Below, piece after piece: positions 1-7,372 of a DNA stretch of 17,761 nucleotides (positions are counted from its first letter, which is position 1; each line of letters opens with the position of its first letter). Source of the DNA: Rhodobiaceae bacterium UBA7378 (GTDB lineage Bacteria > Pseudomonadota > Alphaproteobacteria > RS24); contig DKNW01000126.1 of assembly GCA_002469805.1 (NCBI GenBank), positions 1-17,761 on the forward strand. Direction: 5' to 3'. The position numbers and the translations under genes were made by a program. The notes beneath the pieces were generated by a model. That model was not told where the DNA came from, ran no database searches, and worked only from the letters and a program-made list of their open reading frames with translations.

Positions 1-1955
1 CCGTCTTCGATGTATTTCTTGGCATTGTCCCAAGCACCGCCGCCAGCTGTCATCGACAGCGCAACGAACAGGCCCGTCACGATCACACCGAGCAGCATCG
101 CACCTAGCGATGAGAACGCCGCTGAACGGCCAGCAATCTGCTCAATAATCAGATACAGGGCAATTGGTGACAGCACAGGTAGAAGCGACGGCACGATCAT
201 TTCTTTGATCGCAGAACGCGTCAGCAGGTCAACCGCCGCCTTGTAATCCGGCTTTTCTTCGCCTTTCATAATGCCCGGGTTTTCCCGGAACTGACGGCGT
301 ACTTCTTCAACGATCGCTCCACCAGCACGGCCAACGGCCATCATGCCCATGGCAGCGAACAAATATGGCAGCAAACCACCAATAAACAGTCCGGTCACCA
401 CATATGGGTTGGACAGCGAGAAGTCCGTCGTCACACCTGCGAAATACGGATATTCAGCGGGGTTGCTTGTGAAATATTTCAGATCTTGCGTGTAAGCGGC
501 AAACAGCACCAGCGCACCCAGACCCGCAGAACCAATGGCATAACCTTTGGTCACAGCTTTTGTGGTGTTGCCAACTGCGTCTAGCGCGTCGGTGGTTTTG
601 CGAACTTCTTCCGGCAGGTCAGCCATCTCAGCAATGCCGCCAGCATTGTCTGTCACTGGGCCAAAGGCGTCCAGAGCTACCACCATACCAGCCAGAGCCA
701 GCATAGTTGAAACTGCGATGGCAATACCGAACAGGCCAGCCAGTGAGAAGGTCGAAATGATACCGACAACGATGACCAGTGCGGGCAGCGCGGTTGCTTC
801 CATAGAAACAGCCAGCCCCTGAATAACGTTCGTGCCATGACCGGTTTCCGACGCTTTAGCGACCGATTTCACAGGGCGATAGTTCACGCCGGTATAATAT
901 TCAGTGATCCAGATAATCAGACCAGTAATGATCAAGCCGATAAACCCGCACAAATACAGATCCATGCCGTTAAACACCTGACCTTCAATATTGCGTTGTG
1001 TCTCAAGACCGATCACAGCATCAGTAACGAAGTAAAGCGCAATCAGCGACAAGACGGCCGAGGCGATGAAGCCTTTATACAGCGCCCCCATGATCGAGTT
1101 GCTTTTGCCCAAACGCACAAAGAATGTGCCGATAATCGACGTTACAATGCAGGTCGCGCCAATGGCGAGCGGGTACATCATCATGACCATTGTGTCTGCG
1201 GTGAAAAAGATCGAACTCAACACCATGGTGGCAACAATTGTCACAGCATAGGTTTCGAACAAGTCGGCCGCCATACCTGCACAGTCACCCACATTATCGC
1301 CTACATTATCAGCGATGGTTGCAGGGTTGCGCGGATCGTCTTCGGGTATGCCTGCTTCGACCTTACCAACAAGATCACCACCAACATCTGCGCCTTTGGT
1401 GAAAATACCACCGCCAAGACGGGCGAAGATCGAGATAAGCGAGGCGCCAAAACCAAGTGCAACCAGCGCATCGATAACTTGGCGGCTATCAGGGTCTAGG
1501 CCGAAACCGTCCACGAGAATAGCGAAATATACAGCCACGGACAAAAGCGCCAAACCAGCCACGAGCATGCCGGTAACAGCACCCGACTTAAAGGCCATGG
1601 AAAGTCCTGCAGCAAGGCTGGTGCTTGCGGCTTGCGTTGTGCGCACATTGGCGCGCACTGAAACGAGCATACCGACATAACCTGCGAGGCCTGATAGTGT
1701 TGCACCTACGACAAACCCAAGCGCAACTTTCAAGCCGAGGAAATAAGCTACCAGAACGGCGATGATGACACCGACAATGGCGATTGTCCTGTACTGACGG
1801 CTCAAATAAGCCCCAGCGCCTTCTTGAATGGCTGCAGCAATTTCCTGCATTTTTTCATTGCCGGCATCGGCTGCCAAGATGCTTCGTACCGCCCAGATGC
1901 CATAGACAATGGCCAAAACACCAGACGCGATGATAAGCCACATAAGAGTGCTCAT
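1..1955 (-). CDS. hppA: H+-translocating membrane pyrophosphatase, C-terminus cut by window edge
   Basis: Couples hydrolysis of pyrophosphate to proton pumping across the inner membrane. The 651 codons present start at an ATG with an upstream GAGGTAG, and the protein is strongly hydrophobic with many membrane segments. Seen directly: the pyrophosphate-binding DVGGD/KVE region near residues 190-200, then a DNVGDNVGDCAG signature from residue 216, and the family's late GGGAWDNAKKYIED at the window edge, so roughly 40-60 residues are missing. The GNTTKA motif has Lys466 and Thr469 (the KxxT pattern), which in this family marks K+-independent proton pumps rather than K+-dependent ones with Ala at the first position. 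Most relatives have DVGAD; here it is DVGGD, a mild change. It lies downstream of thiL on the same strand but has its own 140-base leader, so it is probably transcribed separately. Identification is firm; the ion pumped is inferred from the motif. Confidence 0.97.
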   Translation of the reverse strand, partial: MSTLMWLIIASGVLAIVYGIWAVRSILAADAGNEKMQEIAAAIQEGAGAYLSRQYRTIAIVGVIIAVLVAYFLGLKVALGFVVGATLSGLAGYVGMLVSVRANVRTTQAASTSLAAGLSMAFKSGAVTGMLVAGLALLSVAVYFAILVDGFGLDPDSRQVIDALVALGFGASLISIFARLGGGIFTKGADVGGDLVGKVEAGIPEDDPRNPATIADNVGDNVGDCAGMAADLFETYAVTIVATMVLSSIFFTADTMVMMMYPLAIGATCIVTSIIGTFFVRLGKSNSIMGALYKGFIASAVLSLIALYFVTDAVIGLETQRNIEGQVFNGMDLYLCGFIGLIITGLIIWITEYYTGVNYRPVKSVAKASETGHGTNVIQGLAVSMEATALPALVIVVGIISTFSLAGLFGIAIAVSTMLALAGMVVALDAFGPVTDNAGGIAEMADLPEEVRKTTDALDAVGNTTKAVTKGYAIGSAGLGALVLFAAYTQDLKYFTSNPAEYPYFAGVTTDFSLSNPYVVTGLFIGGLLPYLFAAMGMMAVGRAGGAIVEEVRRQFRENPGIMKGEEKPDYKAAVDLLTRSAIKEMIVPSLLPVLSPIALYLIIEQIAGRSAAFSSLGAMLLGVIVTGLFVALSMTAGGGAWDNAKKYIED

Positions 1956-2095
1956 TAGATCTACCTCATTGTTGCCGAGGAACTTGTGGGCGCATGATGC
2001 GCCGCCCCCCTTGATTAAAGTGCCGAGAAAATGCCCGAAATTTGGCTTAAAAGCAACAAAAAGTCCTTTTAGGTTCGGGATTTGAAGAAAAATTT
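1956..2095 (-). promoter_or_regulatory. hppA upstream region (leader and probable promoter)
   Basis: This 140-base gap between thiL and hppA is the most AT-rich gap of the left half and should hold the hppA promoter. A ribosome site (GAGGTAG) sits about 9 bases before the ATG. I found no convincing -35/-10 pair. It contains a 15-base palindrome (1989-2003) and a wider inverted repeat, CCCGAA (2034-2039) with TTCGGG (2074-2079), around an inner GCTTAAAAGC (2045-2054). The wider repeat could be a weak terminator for thiL, but it lacks a clear U-run. Confidence 0.45.
1989..2003. repeat. Perfect 15-base palindrome in the hppA leader
   Basis: GGCGCAT-G-ATGCGCC is a perfect 7-base inverted repeat around a single central base, 34 bases upstream of the hppA start. 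The one-base centre makes an RNA hairpin unlikely in its full form, so a DNA-binding operator is the more natural reading. No known regulator is recognised. Confidence 0.4.
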
Positions 2096-3049
2096 CTAAA
2101 AATGGCGGTATCCACGGTTTGCAAGCGTCATTTCATCTCCTGCATCATCGAGAAGATGGGCAGTAAACCCTCCAGAAACCGGAGCGATAACGGTGCCGAT
2201 TCTTGTGATCCGAACGCCAGTATCACGCGCAATGGCGTCAACACGTACAACGTCATTAGGCGGCACGCAAAATGCCAGCTGGTAGTCATCGCCGCTGGTC
2301 AAAAGCGTCGCCAGCGCTGTTTGATTATTGGCAAAGGCATGACCTGCTGCCGATAATGGCACCGCCGCGGCATCAATATGCATCGACACGCCGGAAGCGT
2401 GGCAGATATGGTCGAGATCGGCAGCAAGCCCATCAGATATATCGATGCACGCCGAAGCAACGCCCGCTAGCACCTGCCCCAGCTCAAGTTGCGGTTGCGG
2501 GCTTATATAGGCGGTCATATCAGCCGATGTTTCTTGGTTTTGATAGTCTTTAAGCCCCAAATAGCCATCGCCAATAACACCGGAGACAAACACCGCATCA
2601 CCCGACCGCGCACCCGCTCGGCTTATCACTTTGGCTGCTTCCCCAACACCATGCACGCATATCGACACAAAAGGCGTTGGTGCATATACCGTGTCGCCGC
2701 CCCATAGCGCGACTTTGAAGGCAGTGAGACCTGCCCCAAAGCTATGAGAAAATTGCGTCAAAAACGGCTCATCCCAACTAGGCCCAATGCCTAGCGTCAA
2801 CAAGCAACCTGCAGGAGTTGCGCCCATGGCCGCTAGATCTGACAAGGCGCATCCGAGCGCACGCTGGGCCACAATATCACCCGATGCGTCCGCCGGGAAA
2901 TGCACCCCCGACACAAGCGCATCGGTAGACACCACACCGTGATATCCGGCTGGCACATCGAAAACTGCCGCGTCGTCGGCCAGACTGCGCGCCGCGTCGT
3001 GTGAAGCAAGCGGGCCAAACAAGCGGGATATGATGTCAAATTCGTCCAC
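2096..3049 (-). CDS. thiL: Thiamine-monophosphate kinase
   Basis: Phosphorylates thiamine monophosphate with ATP to make thiamine diphosphate, the last step of the pathway, in the cytoplasm. The 317-residue length fits the family. Visible family motifs: DDAAVF near residue 25, STDALVSGVHF at 41-51, the metal-binding DLAAMGA at 71-77, GGDT at 117-120, DISDGL at 203-208 and GDDYQL at 253-258. The start is a GTG, chosen because the family begins with an EFD-type sequence here and no ATG fits. The ribosome site is weak (AGAAG). It is the last gene of the run from glyA, 98 bases after nusB; that gap holds nothing I can identify. The pairing nusB-thiL is common in proteobacteria. Confidence 0.95.
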   Translation of the reverse strand: MDEFDIISRLFGPLASHDAARSLADDAAVFDVPAGYHGVVSTDALVSGVHFPADASGDIVAQRALGCALSDLAAMGATPAGCLLTLGIGPSWDEPFLTQFSHSFGAGLTAFKVALWGGDTVYAPTPFVSICVHGVGEAAKVISRAGARSGDAVFVSGVIGDGYLGLKDYQNQETSADMTAYISPQPQLELGQVLAGVASACIDISDGLAADLDHICHASGVSMHIDAAAVPLSAAGHAFANNQTALATLLTSGDDYQLAFCVPPNDVVRVDAIARDTGVRITRIGTVIAPVSGGFTAHLLDDAGDEMTLANRGYRHF

Positions 3050-3147
3050 GGGTATCTTCTCGCCTTGCGTGAATAAAATGCCTCAAATCAGATGCTTCAC
3101 AAAGTATACATCAAGCCCGTTAATCCCGCACAAAGCGTCTCGCACGA

Positions 3148-3627
3148 TCACTTTGTCGGCGTCTCGCCATCACCAACAGCGCGCCCGACACGATCAAGTA
3201 GCGCATTTGCCATGCCACCTTCGGGACCATCAAAAAACGAATGGGCAATGTCACTATATTGCGAGATGAGAACACCGGCAGGTGCATCATTGCCGAAAAC
3301 CAACTCAAACACCCCGCACCGCAAAATAGCCCGCAATGTGCTATCGAGGCGCGCCAAATGCCAATTATCGTTCAAATATTTATCGATCTGCCGATCGATA
3401 GGGGTCTGGTGGTCGACGACCCCGCGCAAAATCTTTTCAAAATATGCCGCATCGCCCTCTGGCATCTCCATGCCATCCATAGGATTGTCCATACGATGCG
3501 CGACAAACTCACGAATAATATTCTCGAGCGGTGTTTTCGCAATGTCCATTTGATACAGCGCTTGGACCGCTAAAAGCCGCGCTGCCGCGCGGGCGTCAAG
3601 GTCGCGCCCTGGGTTCATATCCGCCAT
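3148..3627 (-). CDS. nusB: Transcription antitermination factor NusB
   Basis: RNA-binding all-helical protein that, with NusE (ribosomal protein S10), binds boxA RNA and keeps RNA polymerase going on rRNA operons. It has 159 residues, slightly longer than the E. coli protein. The N-terminal RAAARLLAVQALYQMD is the family hallmark, and the C-terminal half carries LDSTLRAILRCGVFELVF followed by VLISQYSDIAHSFFD, which match the usual NusB helices. The ATG start lies inside ribH, giving a 13-base overlap that suggests translational coupling. The ribH-nusB pairing is widely conserved in proteobacteria. The C-terminus ends shortly after the expected last helix, with no sign of truncation. Confidence 0.95.
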   Translation of the reverse strand: MADMNPGRDLDARAAARLLAVQALYQMDIAKTPLENIIREFVAHRMDNPMDGMEMPEGDAAYFEKILRGVVDHQTPIDRQIDKYLNDNWHLARLDSTLRAILRCGVFELVFGNDAPAGVLISQYSDIAHSFFDGPEGGMANALLDRVGRAVGDGETPTK

Positions 3628-4043
3628 TGATCACGCAAACCAAGCAGAGCCAGCGCTGCCTTTGCGGCTCCGCCGCCCTTGTCCTTTTCCGTTTTTTTGC
3701 ATCGCGCCCAAGCCTGATCTTCATTTTCGACCGTCTGAATGCCGTTGCCGATCGCCAGACCATCTTTAAACCCAAGATCCATCAAACCGCGGGCGCTCTC
3801 ACCACATACAATGTCATAATGTGTTGTCTCGCCGCGAATAACGACGCCCAGCGCAACATACCCATCATACGCGCCAGTTTGCGCGGCGTAGTTTATCGCC
3901 ACCGGAACTTCCAAAACACCAGGAACGCTGACACGCTCATGCTGACAGCCCGCTGCTTCGAGCACGTCGACAGCGCCATCGGCCAGCGCGTCTGCCATCT
4001 CTTCGTAAAACCGCGCTTCGACGATGAGAATTTTTTTACTCAT
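3615..4043 (-). CDS. ribH: 6,7-dimethyl-8-ribityllumazine synthase
   Basis: Condenses 5-amino-6-ribitylaminouracil with 3,4-dihydroxy-2-butanone 4-phosphate to give lumazine, the riboflavin synthase substrate. At 142 residues it is of normal length. Family motifs are intact: VPGVLEVPVA at 40-49, GVVIRGETTHYD from about 66 with the catalytic His75, and GNGIQTVENEDQAWAR near 99-114, whose Arg114 fits the phosphate-binding arginine. The ATG lies four bases after the ribB stop, and the gene ends inside nusB. It is the short alphaproteobacterial RibH type; whether it forms pentamers or 60-mers cannot be told from this sequence. Confidence 0.96.
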   Translation of the reverse strand: MSKKILIVEARFYEEMADALADGAVDVLEAAGCQHERVSVPGVLEVPVAINYAAQTGAYDGYVALGVVIRGETTHYDIVCGESARGLMDLGFKDGLAIGNGIQTVENEDQAWARCKKTEKDKGGGAAKAALALLGLRDQWRI

Positions 4044-4047
4044 TCAA

Positions 4048-5157
4048 TCATTCTCCGAATATTGGGCGTTGGCTGGCAATTCTCAGATCGTAACCATCCA
4101 GTGCCACAACCGTGCGCGGCGTATCAGACAGCAATTCAATTTCGTGCAAACCTAAGTCGAGCACAATCTGCGCACCCATACCATAATCGCGCAATCTTGT
4201 CGGCATCCCTTCACCACTATCTTGCGGGTTCAAGCTATCGGAAAACGGCGTGGGCGACGTATTGCGGATAAACACAATGACGCCGCGCCCTTCATCGCCG
4301 ATAATTTTCAAAGATTGCCGCAATGTATTGGCCCGCGGCATCGCGCTGCCCAACACATCGGTAACAATGTTCTCGGCATGAAACCGCGTCAAGACGGGGG
4401 TTGCACCCGATATATCACCTTTGACCAACGCAATGTGTTCTTCGTTCTCAATCGTATTGCGGAAAATAATCGCCTTGAACTCACCCCCCTCTTCTGTATC
4501 AAAACTTGTCTCGTGAATACGCTCTACAAGCGTATCTTTACGACGGCGATAGGCAATAAGGTCGGCAATCGTGCCAAGTTTCAGCCCGTGCAATTGCGCG
4601 AATTGAACCAGATCCGGCAACCGCGCCATGGTGCCGTCATCATTCATGATCTCGCAAATCACGCCAGAAGGATAAAGCCCCGCAAGACGGGCAATATCCA
4701 CCGCGGCTTCGGTATGCCCAGCGCGCATCAAAACGCCGCCTTCGCGCGCGACAAGCGGGAACACATGCCCAGGTGAGACAATATCCGTGCTGCCTTTGGT
4801 TGGATCGATCGCAACAGAAATTGTGTGCGAGCGGTCATGCGCGGAAATACCCGTGGTAATACCCTCGCGTGCTTCGATGGAAACGGTGAAAGCCGTCTGA
4901 TGGCGCGACCGGTTGGTTTGCGACATAAGCTCAAGCCCCAGCTGGTCTGAACGGTCTTGCGGCATCGACATGCAGATCAGCCCTCGGCCGAACTTTGCCA
5001 TAAAGTTAATCGCTTCAGGGGTCGCCATTTGCGAGGGAATAATCAGGTCACCCTCATTTTCGCGGTCTTCAGCGTCAACCAGAACAATCATTTTGCCATT
5101 GCGGGCGTCTTCAATAATGTCCTCCGTTGGTGACAGATATTGGCTGTATTCAGACAT
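4048..5157 (-). CDS. ribB: DHBP synthase fused to a degenerate GTP cyclohydrolase II-like domain (RibBX type)
   Basis: Residues 1 to about 205 are an intact 3,4-dihydroxy-2-butanone 4-phosphate synthase: the acidic loop AEDRENEGD at 29-37, the RAGHTEAAVD motif from 145, and DDGTMAR near 173. It makes the four-carbon unit of riboflavin from ribulose 5-phosphate. Residues 206-369 align with GTP cyclohydrolase II but contain no cysteine at all. The zinc ligands expected around residues 263, 274 and 276 are Asn, Pro and Ala, and the usual RQEGRGIG stretch is not recognisable. The late LRDYGMGAQI block is kept. This matches the RibBX class described in proteobacteria, in which the second domain lacks cyclohydrolase activity. 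The start overlaps ribE by 8 bases. DHBP synthase function is firm; loss of RibA activity is inferred from missing ligands. Confidence 0.95.
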   Translation of the reverse strand: MSEYSQYLSPTEDIIEDARNGKMIVLVDAEDRENEGDLIIPSQMATPEAINFMAKFGRGLICMSMPQDRSDQLGLELMSQTNRSRHQTAFTVSIEAREGITTGISAHDRSHTISVAIDPTKGSTDIVSPGHVFPLVAREGGVLMRAGHTEAAVDIARLAGLYPSGVICEIMNDDGTMARLPDLVQFAQLHGLKLGTIADLIAYRRRKDTLVERIHETSFDTEEGGEFKAIIFRNTIENEEHIALVKGDISGATPVLTRFHAENIVTDVLGSAMPRANTLRQSLKIIGDEGRGVIVFIRNTSPTPFSDSLNPQDSGEGMPTRLRDYGMGAQIVLDLGLHEIELLSDTPRTVVALDGYDLRIASQRPIFGE

Positions 5158-5764
5158 TTTCGTCTCCTTCGGTTTCTTTCAGGCGCGCAACGTAGCGCGC
5201 AAGCACGTCAATTTCTAGATTGATCTGATCGCCCGCACGCAAGTTTCCCCACGTCGTAACGCTTTGTGTGTGCGAGATAAGGTTGACCCCGAACGTATCG
5301 GCATCAACCTCATTGACCGTCAATGAGGTGCCGTCCAGCGTGATCGAACCTTTCGGCGCGACGAAACGCATAATCTCGCGCGGCGCCCGGAAGGTAAAAC
5401 GCTGACTGTCACCTTCCGCACGGATGTCGACAATTTCCGCAACGGCATCAACATGACCCGACACAATATGCCCACCAAGCTCGTCGCCAAGTTTCAGCGC
5501 ACGCTCCAGATTAAGCGCATCACCCTCTTGCCAGCCGCCTGCCGTTGTGACCTCCAGCGTTTCTTTCGAGGCTTCAACGGCGAACCAATTTTTTCCTTCG
5601 CGCGTACCTTTTTCGATAACGGTGAGACACACACCAGAGCAGGCAATCGATGCCCCGAGATCGATGCTGTCCGGTGCGTAGGCCGTTTCAATTTCAAAGC
5701 GCGTATCGCCGCCTGCGGTAATTGAAGCGACCCGCCCGATATCTGTTATAATTCCTGTAAACAC
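5150..5764 (-). CDS. ribE: Riboflavin synthase, alpha subunit type
   Basis: Dismutates two lumazine molecules to riboflavin and the ribitylaminouracil precursor. It has 204 residues in two similar barrel halves. The first opens with MFTGIITDIG and carries ACSGVCLTV near residues 41-49 and LGDELGGHIVSGHVD near 91-105. The second half has SITLDGTSLTVNEV and ends with the LEIDVLARYVARL helix. The start codon is GTG, nine bases after a good AGGAGG; the conserved MFTGI makes this start near certain. The gap to ribD is four bases and the end overlaps ribB by eight, so the rib genes are almost certainly co-transcribed. Called ribE in most bacteria (ribC in E. coli). Confidence 0.97.
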   Translation of the reverse strand: MFTGIITDIGRVASITAGGDTRFEIETAYAPDSIDLGASIACSGVCLTVIEKGTREGKNWFAVEASKETLEVTTAGGWQEGDALNLERALKLGDELGGHIVSGHVDAVAEIVDIRAEGDSQRFTFRAPREIMRFVAPKGSITLDGTSLTVNEVDADTFGVNLISHTQSVTTWGNLRAGDQINLEIDVLARYVARLKETEGDENV

Positions 5765-5768
5765 CTGT

Positions 5769-6875
5769 TTAGGCCTCCTTTTCAGATCTGCGGCGCCAAA
5801 GACTGAAGCTGTCCGAGCCGAATATCATGCGTGCACTGCACTCAAAATTCTGCTCAAGGTCAGTTGGATTGAGCCCCATGCGGGATATATCACTTTCTCC
5901 CGTCATGGCGACCTCATGTGCTGCTGTGAACAACGCGATCTCGTCAACCATCTGGTCATTTAGAAACGCTGCCGCAAGCTGCGGTCCGCTTTCGAGCAAA
6001 ACGCGATTAATGCCGCGCGCCGCCAAGTCGATCAACACATCTTTGGGATGCAGTGTATCGATCCGACACAGCTCAACATTCTCCGTCAGAGCACCGTGCT
6101 GCTCGCAAGCTAAGATAACCGGTGCGGTTTTAGCCCGCGCCGCGAGTTTACTGTTGGCCGGAAATAACCCATGACGGCTCATCACCACCGGCAGGGGCGA
6201 GCGGGCAGTCATGCCCGGCAGACGACAATCCAACCCCGGATCGTCTGTTTCGAGCGTGCCACGTCCGGTAATAATCGCATCATGCGTCGCACGCAGCATA
6301 TGTCCATAGCCGCGCGACAAGGATCCTGTAATCCATGGACTTTCGCCTTCCGGCGTGCGCATAAAACCATTTTTGCTGACCGCGAGCTTGAGCGTGACAT
6401 ATGGGCGGCTGTCGCGCACGCGGACCAAAAAGCCCGCCGTCACCTGCAGAGCCTCCGCTGCCAAAAGCCCCTGGTGCACACGAATACCAGCCTGCCGCAG
6501 CTTTTCAGCACCCCTCCCCGCCACGCGTGGGTCAGGATCTTCTAACGCATAAAATACCTTTGAAATGCCCGCCGCGACCAACGCATCAGCACAAGGACCG
6601 GTTTTGCCCGTATGCGCGCACGGCTCCAACGTTACATAGGCCGTACCGCCCCGCGCTGCATCTCCGGCATGTTTCAGGGCTTCGGTTTCAGCATGCGGGC
6701 GTCCACCTGCTTGCGTCCAGCCAATGCCCGCCACCGCGCCGTGCGTATCCACAATAACGCAGCCAACAGCGGGGTTTGCGGCGGTCGCACCGAGCCCTCG
6801 CCAGGCAAGGCGCACAGCCTGCTGCATAAATTGCGCATCGGCTATATCTTGAGTTTGGATGTCGTGCGTCTGCAT
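5769..6875 (-). CDS. ribD: Bifunctional riboflavin deaminase/reductase RibD
   Basis: Carries out the second and third steps after GTP cyclohydrolase II: deamination of the pyrimidine ring and reduction of the ribosyl side chain with NADPH. The N-terminal deaminase domain (about 1-150) has the zinc site His61 with catalytic Glu63 (HAE), then PCAHTGKTGPC with Cys86 and Cys95. The C-terminal reductase domain begins with RPYVTLKLAVS near 157 and has SPWITG and LLESGPQLAAAFL. Two spots differ from common relatives: SLDG is SKNG, and the usual EGG near the end is ESG; their effect is unknown. The ATG lies 20 bases after the nrdR stop with a GGGG-type ribosome site inside a small hairpin. Length (368) is normal. 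Confidence 0.96.
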   Translation of the reverse strand: MQTHDIQTQDIADAQFMQQAVRLAWRGLGATAANPAVGCVIVDTHGAVAGIGWTQAGGRPHAETEALKHAGDAARGGTAYVTLEPCAHTGKTGPCADALVAAGISKVFYALEDPDPRVAGRGAEKLRQAGIRVHQGLLAAEALQVTAGFLVRVRDSRPYVTLKLAVSKNGFMRTPEGESPWITGSLSRGYGHMLRATHDAIITGRGTLETDDPGLDCRLPGMTARSPLPVVMSRHGLFPANSKLAARAKTAPVILACEQHGALTENVELCRIDTLHPKDVLIDLAARGINRVLLESGPQLAAAFLNDQMVDEIALFTAAHEVAMTGESDISRMGLNPTDLEQNFECSARMIFGSDSFSLWRRRSEKEA

Positions 6876-6880
6876 AAATC

Positions 6881-6892
6881 CCCGTTTCCGGG
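6881..6892 (-). other. Small GNRA-loop hairpin before ribD
   Basis: On the coding strand CCCG-GAAA-CGGG forms a four-pair stem with a GAAA tetraloop in the 20-base nrdR-ribD gap. Its 3' arm supplies the G-rich ribosome site of ribD, so it could tune ribD translation. The stem is short and chance is a real possibility. It is not an FMN riboswitch, which is far longer. Confidence 0.25.
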
Positions 6893-6895
6893 AGA

Positions 6896-7363
6896 TTAAT
6901 CGTCGCCATCCGACTGGATCGACATTTCCCCCAAAAATTCTTCAAAGTCTTTAGCTTCGCGGAAATTCCGATACACAGACGCAAAGCGCACATAAGCAAC
7001 TTGGTCTAGCGCGTAAAGACCCTCCATCACCAGTTCGCCAACAAGTTTGGCCGGAATTTCACTCTCACCGAAGTTCTCTAGCCGACGAACAATGCCACTC
7101 ACCATACGCTCAATACGTTCCGGCTCAACGGGGCGTTTTCGCAGAGCGACTTGCACAGATCGCATGAGCTTGTCACGCTCAAACGGCACTTTGCGTCCGG
7201 TGTTTTTAACAATGGTTAGCTCGCGCAGTTGGATACGCTCAAACGTCGTAAAACGTCCCCCGCAATCAGGACACACCCGGCGGCGGCGAATAACGGTATT
7301 TTCTTCTGTTGGCCGGCTGTCCTTAACCTGCGTATCAGCATTCATACAATAAGGACAGCGCAT
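6896..7363 (-). CDS. nrdR: Transcriptional repressor NrdR
   Basis: Senses ATP/dATP and represses ribonucleotide reductase genes by binding NrdR boxes. The 155-residue protein has the N-terminal zinc ribbon with cysteines at 3, 6, 31 and 34 (CPYC and CPDC), the basic RRRR between them, and the FTTFE segment that follows. An ATP-cone domain spans about 49-139, including KNTGRKVPFERDKL. The C-terminal DQVAYVRFASVYRNF is typical. It lies nine bases downstream of glyA and 20 before ribD, the common alphaproteobacterial arrangement glyA-nrdR-ribD. No NrdR box pair was noticed in the window, so its targets are presumably elsewhere. Confidence 0.97.
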   Translation of the reverse strand: MRCPYCMNADTQVKDSRPTEENTVIRRRRVCPDCGGRFTTFERIQLRELTIVKNTGRKVPFERDKLMRSVQVALRKRPVEPERIERMVSGIVRRLENFGESEIPAKLVGELVMEGLYALDQVAYVRFASVYRNFREAKDFEEFLGEMSIQSDGDD

Positions 7364-7372
7364 CAGGTTCGC

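Noticed and set aside
837..1499. A 220-codon open frame on the plus strand opposite hppA
   Set aside because: It lies fully antisense to an unmistakable pyrophosphatase, has a composition rich in His/Arg/Cys typical of antisense reading, and no ribosome site or family motif.
3531..4271. A 246-codon plus-strand open frame
   Set aside because: It is antisense to nusB, ribH and the end of ribB, all of which have intact family motifs; its translation has no recognisable domain.
6881..6892. Transcription terminator between nrdR and ribD
   Set aside because: The stem has only four pairs and is not followed by a U-run; the genes are spaced as an operon.
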